Shown: piece by piece, positions 6,125 through 12,003 of the stretch
Position numbering within the stretch: position 1 is the first letter of the stretch
How the letters are laid out: each line of letters opens with the position of its first letter
DNA from: Bacteroidales bacterium
Lineage (GTDB): Bacteria; Bacteroidota; Bacteroidia; Bacteroidales; ML635J-15
Direction: 5' to 3'
Length of the DNA: 12,003 bases
NCBI GenBank assembly: GCA_028701945.1
Contig: JAQVPT010000077.1
Coordinates: 1-12,003 of the forward strand
The notes under the pieces: model-generated
What the model was told of the DNA's origin: nothing
Databases searched by the model: none
The model's input: the letters and a program-made list of their open reading frames with translations, nothing else
Program-made: the position numbers and the translations under genes

Positions 6125-8149
6125 TTATTCTTCTGTACTATATATCACAGGCTGTTCTTTACTAAAGCCTGTAACTTTAAATTCTGTACGACGATTCATC
6201 TGGTGTTCTTCGTCAGAGCATTTTACACCATTAGAACACTTATTAACTAGATCTGTTTCACCATATCCTTTTGCAGTAATTCTGTTTTTATAAATATCAT
6301 GATCGATAATATACTGAACTGCGGACTCTGCTCTCTTTTGTGAAAGTGTTTTATTATAAGAATCGGATCCTCGTGAGTCAGTATGAGAGCCTAACTCAAT
6401 AATAATAGAAGGATTCTCAACAAGTAAATTAACAATTTTATCTAATTCTATTGCTGCATCTTCTCGAATATTCCACTTGTCAAAATCGTAGTAAATATTT
6501 TCGATTACAATTGCCTTATTAATAACGATCTTATCAAAAATTAACTGTGCATAAATTGTATCATGCATTGTTTCGCAAACTGTTTCAAAACTTAATACCT
6601 GAGCAAAATAACCTTCATTAATTCCGTGAACAATAAATTTAGCATCACAATCCAAAGTGGTCATGTATAATCCAGGAGATGACTCCTCAATCGAAATTGA
6701 ATTATTTTCTCCATTAATATGATAATGTACATCAACTCCAGCTAAAGCAACAATGGTCCCATCGTCCATTCTTTCATAAGTGTTTACAACAAGTATCAAC
6801 TCTGTAGGAACAGGTGGAGGTGGAGGCGAATAAACAAAACTATAAATGTCATCACTGCCTAAGCCCCCATAACGATTTGACGAAAAATAGCCAATACTAT
6901 CAGATTCAACAACAAATATTGAAAAATCGTCTTTTGGTGAATTTATTGGATATTTGAGATTTTCAGGTTCAGACCATCTGTTTTTACTTCCTGTAGATTT
7001 AAACAAATCTAAACCGCCCATTCCTGCATGACCATCACTTGAGAAATACAATATTCCATTTTTATCTACAAAAGGAAAAACCTCTTTCCCAGCAGTATTT
7101 ATTTTATCTCCAGCATTTCTAGGATTACCCCATTTCCCCGAAGCATTTTTTTCGCAATAATAAATATCTGTCTCACCTATACCACCTGGCATATCTGAAA
7201 CAAAATAAAATATTTTTCCATCTGGCGACAATGCAGGATGACCTGTTGAATAAAGATCTGCATTATTATTCTCAAAAGGAATTATTTCATCCCATTTCCC
7301 GTCAACAAGTTTTGCTGAATAAATTTCAAGTCGATTAGTATAAATATCACTTTCATAATCATTAAACCAACTTGTCGGGTCGGGATTAGTTGTCTTTTGA
7401 GTCTGTTTAACTGTTTTTGTCCTTGTAAAATATATTTTATTGTTATTTTCAGCAAAAACACTCGGCCCATTATGAAACTGGTCGTTAATTTCTTTAATAA
7501 AATTAATTTCTTCAACATCAGATTTCTTCATTTTGACTTCATACAATTTTAAGTATGGATTTCCTGTCCAGCCATAAACATTATTATTTGTGGGAGGCAT
7601 GTTTTTCGAGACTCTATCAGATGTAAGAAAGAAATTATCGTCAAAAGCAATTAATCCAAAATCTGATTTATCGGAATTAAATTTCTCTTCGTTTTTGACA
7701 ACAAAAAAATCGGGTTCGTTTGTCCAAGAAATTGCATCTCGCGAAGATTGTATCTTTTTATCAACAATTTCACTTTCAGCGGGAATTAAAGTTTTATACT
7801 TCTCATATTGAACATTTGCCTCCGAGTATCGACCTTCCGATTTAAGTAAATCAGCGTAAATCATAACATCTTCAGCTTTTGCCTCATTAGTGTTTACAAG
7901 TTTTTCTATCCATTTAACTGCAGATTTTGTATCATTAACCTGCATATAACAATATGTTACATTTCGAATTTCTTGGGAAGTGGCTGGATGCTTTTCAAAA
8001 CGCTCTTGATATGTTTCAATTGCTTGAAAATACTCATACTTCTGCATCTGTTCTTCGGCCTTTGCATTAGACTGTGCTTGTACACCATTTACCGCCAAAA
8101 TTAACAGTAAAGGAAGAAACATTTTAAATATTGTGTAATTTATTTTCAT
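6125..8149 (-). CDS. PorE-like OmpA-family protein (TPR, beta-propeller, carboxypeptidase-regulatory fold, OmpA_C)
   Basis: The 674-residue product has a signal peptide at 1-25 (VQA-QS cleavage). After it comes a TPR-like helical region, about 28-135. A PD40/WD40-like propeller follows at about 150-440, with repeated blades such as ALSPDGKIFYFVSD (306-319) and ILYFSSDGHAGMGGLDLF (366-383). Next are a Pro-rich hinge (442-448), a carboxypeptidase-regulatory-like beta domain (about 450-535) and an OmpA peptidoglycan-binding domain (about 548-660). In the last, SHTDSRG lies at 588-594, and Asp591 and Arg606 have the 15-residue spacing of the diaminopimelate-binding pair of OmpA. This domain order matches Porphyromonas gingivalis PorE. 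It would sit in the periplasm at the outer membrane and tie the T9SS or its PorP partner to the cell wall. It is the last gene of the cargo-PorP/SprF-PorE cassette, 85 bp after PorP/SprF. Confidence 0.92.
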   Translation of the reverse strand: MKINYTIFKMFLPLLLILAVNGVQAQSNAKAEEQMQKYEYFQAIETYQERFEKHPATSQEIRNVTYCYMQVNDTKSAVKWIEKLVNTNEAKAEDVMIYADLLKSEGRYSEANVQYEKYKTLIPAESEIVDKKIQSSRDAISWTNEPDFFVVKNEEKFNSDKSDFGLIAFDDNFFLTSDRVSKNMPPTNNNVYGWTGNPYLKLYEVKMKKSDVEEINFIKEINDQFHNGPSVFAENNNKIYFTRTKTVKQTQKTTNPDPTSWFNDYESDIYTNRLEIYSAKLVDGKWDEIIPFENNNADLYSTGHPALSPDGKIFYFVSDMPGGIGETDIYYCEKNASGKWGNPRNAGDKINTAGKEVFPFVDKNGILYFSSDGHAGMGGLDLFKSTGSKNRWSEPENLKYPINSPKDDFSIFVVESDSIGYFSSNRYGGLGSDDIYSFVYSPPPPPVPTELILVVNTYERMDDGTIVALAGVDVHYHINGENNSISIEESSPGLYMTTLDCDAKFIVHGINEGYFAQVLSFETVCETMHDTIYAQLIFDKIVINKAIVIENIYYDFDKWNIREDAAIELDKIVNLLVENPSIIIELGSHTDSRGSDSYNKTLSQKRAESAVQYIIDHDIYKNRITAKGYGETDLVNKCSNGVKCSDEEHQMNRRTEFKVTGFSKEQPVIYSTEE

Positions 8150-8168
8150 AATCTTTTCTTTTTGTTGC

Positions 8169-8194
8169 GGCGCCTTCGATTTCGCTCAGTTACC
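8169..8194. repeat. REP-like short intergenic repeat
   Basis: On the minus strand this reads as a C-T-G-A-G-C-G-A-A-A-T-C-G-A-A-G core between GGTAA and GCGCC. The core resembles the CTGAGCGnAGTCGAAG palindromic unit that recurs between genes of many bacterial genomes, including Bacteroidota. It is locally GC-rich against an AT-rich background and lies in the 85-bp gap between the PorP/SprF and PorE-like genes. The outer arms pair poorly, so this copy would be degenerate. Confidence 0.5.
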
Positions 8195-8234
8195 TAATAT
8201 TCATTTAATGAAAAATCTCTAAAATAGTTATTCT

Positions 8235-9188
8235 TTAAAAATACCTCGGTGTTTTCATCCTAGTTTCAAGTTTTCTTGGTAAAGTATAATCTAGCATTAT
8301 TTCATGGCCTGAGAATCCACTCAAAGCGGTTAAACTATGAGTATATGCATATCCAATTACAAGACTTGGATTTATATTCCATTCAGTCATAAACACAAGA
8401 GCGTCTCGAGATTTAAGACTATTATCAAGAGTCTCACTTGATACCAAATCGGCACCAAATCTATAAGTTGCTCCTAACCAGAATGTTTCTTTGAATAAAA
8501 CATATGTACTGACATCAAAATTTGTCAAAGCTTTAAAGTCTTCTCTGATAAGGAAACTTGGCTTTAACTTAATGTCTTCACCAAGATCAAATACATAACC
8601 CGCTGTAAGATAATAATGTCGTTGTTGTGCAACCGCAAAACCGTCAGGAGCTTGAATTAAATCTCCCAATAAATCGGTAGAAGATAATCCCGCATAAAAC
8701 CTGTCGGAATAAAGAAATAGCCCAAACTTAGGATCAATGCGAAGTGAATTTACCCTAGTTATTGGAACTGCAGCATCATCAATTGTTTCGGCGTTGAGTT
8801 TTGTTCCATCCAAAGTAAAATAACTAATACCTGCTGCTAAACCCATAGAAAGTTTAAACTTATCATTTAATTTTAAAATGTAAGAGTAAGATCCATGCAA
8901 CGACTGTTGATACTGTGCACCTATTCTATCATTAATAAACTGTAAACCCAAACCCATTGATTCTGTTGGTGCTCCTTCTATACTAATCATTTGAGTTGAT
9001 GGTGCTCCGTCAAGACCTGTCCACTGCGTAGTGTAAACCGAATTTATACTTGTCCATTGTTTTGTTCCTGCGTAAGCAGGATTTATTGTCATTGGATTAA
9101 AAATGTATTGATTAAATACAGAGCTTTGCTGCGCAAAACCCTGTATTGTCAATAATACTAAAATAACTAATATATAATTTTTTTTCAT
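8235..9188 (-). CDS. Type IX secretion system outer-membrane protein PorP/SprF family
   Basis: The 317-residue protein has a signal peptide at 1-19 (GFA-QQ). The family signature follows directly: Q-Y-I-F-N-P-M-T-I-N-P-A-Y-A-G-T (27-42), then R/Q-W-T-GLDGAPSTQ-type and GLGLQF segments (about 55-82). The rest is alternating beta strands of an outer-membrane barrel, up to the C-terminal LETRMKTPRYF. In Flavobacterium johnsoniae, SprF is needed for secretion of the adhesin SprB, and SprF-like genes generally sit beside cargo with a type-B C-terminal domain. That is the arrangement here: it begins 28 bp after the stop of the large repeat protein. It probably acts as the dedicated outer-membrane partner or anchor of that cargo. 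The ATG at 9188 gives the signal peptide. Confidence 0.93.
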   Translation of the reverse strand: MKKNYILVILVLLTIQGFAQQSSVFNQYIFNPMTINPAYAGTKQWTSINSVYTTQWTGLDGAPSTQMISIEGAPTESMGLGLQFINDRIGAQYQQSLHGSYSYILKLNDKFKLSMGLAAGISYFTLDGTKLNAETIDDAAVPITRVNSLRIDPKFGLFLYSDRFYAGLSSTDLLGDLIQAPDGFAVAQQRHYYLTAGYVFDLGEDIKLKPSFLIREDFKALTNFDVSTYVLFKETFWLGATYRFGADLVSSETLDNSLKSRDALVFMTEWNINPSLVIGYAYTHSLTALSGFSGHEIMLDYTLPRKLETRMKTPRYF

Positions 9189-9216
9189 CTTGTTAATTGT
9201 TAAACGTTAAAACTGA

Positions 9217-12003
9217 TTACCTTAAGATTGTGATATATCCATCTATTGTCTTTACCTCATCACACATTTTTACATTTAATATGTAGAAATAAGTTCCTTC
9301 ACTCAAATTACTACCATCCCATGTATTATTATAAGAAGACTTAGTGTAAACTTCGTTACCCCACCTGTTGAGAACAACAAGTTCATTTTCACGGAACAGC
9401 TCAATGTTTTTAATTGTAAAGAGATCGTTTTGTCCATCATTATTTGGAGTAAACACGTTGTGAACTTCAGGCACCTCAGAAATCTGCTCTGTATCAATTA
9501 TTATTTCATAAATTACTTCGCAACCTTTAAGGTCTGTAACAGTAACAGTATGAGCACCAACATTCAATCCAGATACAATATTCTGATTAGATCCATTATC
9601 CCAAATATAATCGTACGGAGCAAATCCACCGATAACTTCAATCTCTACTGCTCCATTATTGTTTCCATTACAGTCAGCATTAGTTTTAGAAACCAGCTCA
9701 AACTCAATTGGCTCGCTTGCAATAATGTTTACTTCTGTTTCAGCAGGGCAACCATGAGAATCTCTAATTGTGATTACATTGTTACCTGGAGCAAGGTTGT
9801 TCAAGATACTATCATAATATACCTGATTACCATTTACGGTAAATATGTAAGGAGCATCGCCTCCTGAAATATCCATCTCAACAACAGCATCATTCATTCC
9901 ATAACAATTATTATGATTTATAACGCTCGCTGTTGCTTCTAGTGTATTTAAACTCTCAACAGGAACTTCAATCACAGGACTTACACAATTATTTGCATCT
10001 GTCGCAACAATAAATAGTGATGTTTCATTAGTTAAGTCTGCGAAACTACCTGTTTCATGATAAGTTGCACCTCCATCAATTGAATAAGTAAAAGGCTCTG
10101 TACCACCAGTAGCATTAAGATGTATTCCAACAGCCCCTGTTTCACAATAAGAATTATAAGTTAAATTAAACGCTTCTGGTGAACCTATTGTGGTTTCAAC
10201 AATCTGATAACAACCATTTTCGTCAGTTACCATTATTGTATATTCTCCAGCTGTTAGATTTTCAAATACATTTGACATTTGAGATTCTCCACCATTAAGG
10301 CTATATGAGTATTCTCCAGTTCCACCAGTTGCACTAATATTTAATGTCGCATCATCAGCTCCAAAACAAGTTACCATATCATCTCCGCTTACACTTGCGT
10401 TTATTGCAGATGGATTAGTAATTGTTTGTGCTTCGGTCATTACAGAACATCCATTCTCGTCCACTACCTGAACAGTATAAACACCTGCTGAAAGGTTTTC
10501 AAATATGTTTGATGATTGTGAAATTCCACCGTTTAAAACATAAGTGTACATTCCAGTTCCGCCATTTGCACTAACTGTAAGTGTTGCATCGTTTGCATCA
10601 AAACAAGATACTTGTAAGTCTGCACTTGCATTTGCCTCAAGTTGTTCTGGATTAGCAATAATTACAGCGTCAGCTACTACTGAACATCCATTTTCATCAA
10701 CCACTTCAACTGTATAAGTATCAGCCATCAAATTATTAAAGACATTTGAAGATTGGGACACACCATTTAAGATATAGGTTAAATCGCCTGTACCTCCTGT
10801 TGCATTTATAGTAATTGTTGCATCTTCTGAATTATAGCAAGATACTTGAGAATCTGCATCAGTAGTTACATTTATTTGAACAGGATTAGCTATTACAACA
10901 GCGTCAGTTATTAAAGAACAACCGTTGTCGTCAGAAACCTCGATGGTATAAGTACCAGCAGGTAAATCTGTAAATATATTTGATGATTGAGGAATACCTC
11001 CATTTAAGCTATAAGCCATATCTCCATGAGCACCTGTTACTGTTACAGTAATTTCACCATCAGAGTCATTTAAACATGTAACTTGAGAAGAAGCTGTTAC
11101 ATCAATATCTAAATAAGATACGCTTACTAGTTGCTGACAGTAAGATTCGTTTCCATTTACATCAGTAACTGTCCATGTAACTGTTGTTGTTTCTCCTATT
11201 GGGAAAACAGCTGGTGCATTATTTGTAACATTATCAATTCCACAATTATCAAAAACTACTGGAGTTCCAAGATCAATTACATTAGAACAACTTGATATAT
11301 CATCTAAACAAGTTATTTCAGGCATTTGATTGTCGGTTACTATTACAAGTTGTTGGCAAGTTGCAATATTACCTGAGCCGTCAGTTACTGTCCAAGTTAC
11401 GGTTGTTGTTCCGATTGGGAAGATAGCTGGAGCATCGTTAGTTACACTTGCAACAGTACAATTATCATCTGTTGTTGGTGTTCCTAAGATTACGCCGCTT
11501 GCTGTACAATTATCAGGATCTGTATTTACTGAAACATTTGTAGGACAAGTTATTGTTGGTAATTCGATATCTGTTACTGTTACAAGTTGTTCACAAGTAG
11601 CAATGTTACCAGAACCGTCTGTTACTGTCCATGTTACGGTTGTTGTTCCGATTGGGAAGATAGCTGGAGCATCGTTAGTTACACTTGCAACAGTACAATT
11701 ATCGTCTGTTGTTGGTGTTCCAAGAATTACACCGCTTGCTGTACAATTATCTGGATCTGTATTTACTTCTACATCGGTTGGACATATTATTGTTGGTAAT
11801 TCGATATCTGTTACTGTTACAAGTTGTTCGCAAGTTGCAATATTACCTGAGCCGTCAGTTACTGTCCAAGTTACAGTTGTTGTTCCGATTGGGAAGATAG
11901 CTGGAGCATCATTAGTTACACTTGCAACAGTACAATTATCGTCTGTTATTGGTGTTCCGAGAATTACGCCGCTTGCTGTACAATTATCAGGATCTGTATT
12001 TAC
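9217..12003 (-). CDS. Large T9SS type-B surface protein: HYR-like and SprB-type repeats plus gliding-type C-terminal domain (N-terminus beyond right edge)
   Basis: The reading frame is open from 12003 to the stop at 9217 (928 residues visible). An internal Met at 11325 is not the start, since coding repeats continue unbroken upstream. The first about 297 residues (12003 to 11113) are HYR-like modules of 79 residues, each with four cysteines and the signature N-D-A-P-A-I-F-P-I-G-T-T-T-V-T-W-T-V-T-D; the fourth is divergent. Seven SprB-type repeats of 70-80 residues follow (11112-9484), each with a Cys near the start and usually a closing NGC or KGC. The last 86 residues (9477 to 9220), with VFTPNNDGQNDLF, NRWGNEVY, TWDG and EGTYFYIL, are the type-B T9SS sorting domain (gliding-motility-associated C-terminal domain). 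The product should be a long extracellular adhesin or filament, exported by T9SS and retained with the neighbouring PorP/SprF protein. Its ligand is unknown. Confidence 0.93.
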   Translation of the reverse strand, partial: VNTDPDNCTASGVILGTPITDDNCTVASVTNDAPAIFPIGTTTVTWTVTDGSGNIATCEQLVTVTDIELPTIICPTDVEVNTDPDNCTASGVILGTPTTDDNCTVASVTNDAPAIFPIGTTTVTWTVTDGSGNIATCEQLVTVTDIELPTITCPTNVSVNTDPDNCTASGVILGTPTTDDNCTVASVTNDAPAIFPIGTTTVTWTVTDGSGNIATCQQLVIVTDNQMPEITCLDDISSCSNVIDLGTPVVFDNCGIDNVTNNAPAVFPIGETTTVTWTVTDVNGNESYCQQLVSVSYLDIDVTASSQVTCLNDSDGEITVTVTGAHGDMAYSLNGGIPQSSNIFTDLPAGTYTIEVSDDNGCSLITDAVVIANPVQINVTTDADSQVSCYNSEDATITINATGGTGDLTYILNGVSQSSNVFNNLMADTYTVEVVDENGCSVVADAVIIANPEQLEANASADLQVSCFDANDATLTVSANGGTGMYTYVLNGGISQSSNIFENLSAGVYTVQVVDENGCSVMTEAQTITNPSAINASVSGDDMVTCFGADDATLNISATGGTGEYSYSLNGGESQMSNVFENLTAGEYTIMVTDENGCYQIVETTIGSPEAFNLTYNSYCETGAVGIHLNATGGTEPFTYSIDGGATYHETGSFADLTNETSLFIVATDANNCVSPVIEVPVESLNTLEATASVINHNNCYGMNDAVVEMDISGGDAPYIFTVNGNQVYYDSILNNLAPGNNVITIRDSHGCPAETEVNIIASEPIEFELVSKTNADCNGNNNGAVEIEVIGGFAPYDYIWDNGSNQNIVSGLNVGAHTVTVTDLKGCEVIYEIIIDTEQISEVPEVHNVFTPNNDGQNDLFTIKNIELFRENELVVLNRWGNEVYTKSSYNNTWDGSNLSEGTYFYILNVKMCDEVKTIDGYITILR
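9484..11112 (-). repeat. Array of seven diverged SprB-type protein repeats
   Basis: In the translated product each unit follows the scheme Cys-x-(D/N)-x-A/G-x(3-5)-V/I-x-(A/T)-x-G-G, then YSLNGG/YILNG-like, an N-I/V-F-x-(D/N)-L turn, G-x-Y-T-I/V-x-V-x-D-x-N-G-C, and a short linker ending in ANP or SP. Units 1-4 are clearly related to each other. Units 5-7 are more diverged, and unit 7 has the classical YIWDNGSNQ form. Two cysteines per unit suggest one disulfide each. Confidence 0.85.
11336..12003 (-). repeat. Tandem 237-bp repeats encoding 79-residue HYR-like modules
   Basis: The motif GCTTGCTGTA recurs at 11497, 11734 and 11971, exactly 237 bp apart. About 2.8 units are visible and the array continues past the right edge. 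Units are nearly identical in DNA, including silent positions, indicating recent expansion or homogenisation. Each module carries Cys at positions 5, 18, 34 and 68 when counted from P-T-I-T-C. Confidence 0.93.

Noticed and set aside
11325..11325. Met codon as the start of a 702-residue surface protein.
   Set aside because: The same frame continues upstream without a stop to 12003 and encodes further HYR-like modules, and no signal peptide follows this Met.
11587..11900. Plus-strand Cys/Tyr-rich and Leu-rich reading frames.
   Set aside because: They are shadows of the 237-bp repeats of the minus-strand surface protein and have no independent features.

Overview
The window (about a third G+C) comes from a member of the phylum Bacteroidota. 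This rests on a complete type IX secretion (T9SS) type-B cargo cassette (SprB-type repeats plus gliding-type C-terminal domain, PorP/SprF, PorE-like OmpA protein), on TAnnTTTG-type promoter boxes, on the absence of recognisable Shine-Dalgarno sequences, and on an S16 ribosomal protein with a long acidic/Ala-rich tail. The order within the phylum cannot be fixed from the sequence.

Layout. (1) 1-2663, minus strand: a compact three-gene unit. It reads ECF sigma factor, then a protein joining a cytoplasmic anti-sigma-like N-terminus and one inner-membrane helix to an outer-membrane beta-barrel-like C-terminus, then the start of an exported PKD-domain protein cut by the left edge. Spacing is tight (9 bp, then a 1-nt TAATG overlap), and a TATATTTG box precedes the sigma gene. 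(2) 2773-4024, minus strand: rimM and rpsP, a ribosome-maturation pair. The S16 tail contains five perfect-period 39-bp repeats. (3) 4025-4329: a divergent promoter region. (4) 4330-5520, plus strand: kbl (glycine C-acetyltransferase) as a single gene with a well-formed promoter and a hairpin terminator. (5) 5591-6060: a gene-poor stretch holding a decayed IS1595/ISXO2-type transposase remnant and an inverted repeat. (6) 6125-12003, minus strand: the T9SS type-B cassette, ending in a strong intrinsic terminator. In transcription order it holds a large multi-repeat surface protein (N-terminus beyond the right edge), a PorP/SprF protein and a PorE-like OmpA-family protein. A REP-like short repeat sits in the gap before the last gene.

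How it fits together. The cassette at 6125-12003 would export and anchor a long, disulfide-rich surface filament or adhesin: the cargo carries HYR-like repeats, SprB-type repeats and a type-B sorting domain, PorP/SprF is its outer-membrane partner, and the PorE-like protein links to peptidoglycan. The unit at 1-2663 looks like a self-contained envelope-sensing regulatory module. The sigma factor would be held by the N-terminal domain of a protein whose other end sits in the outer membrane, and a surface or secreted PKD protein is co-transcribed. That trans-envelope architecture, with an exactly 32-residue tandem duplication in its putative sigma-binding region, is the most interesting item here. 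A functional link between the two ends of the window is inference only.
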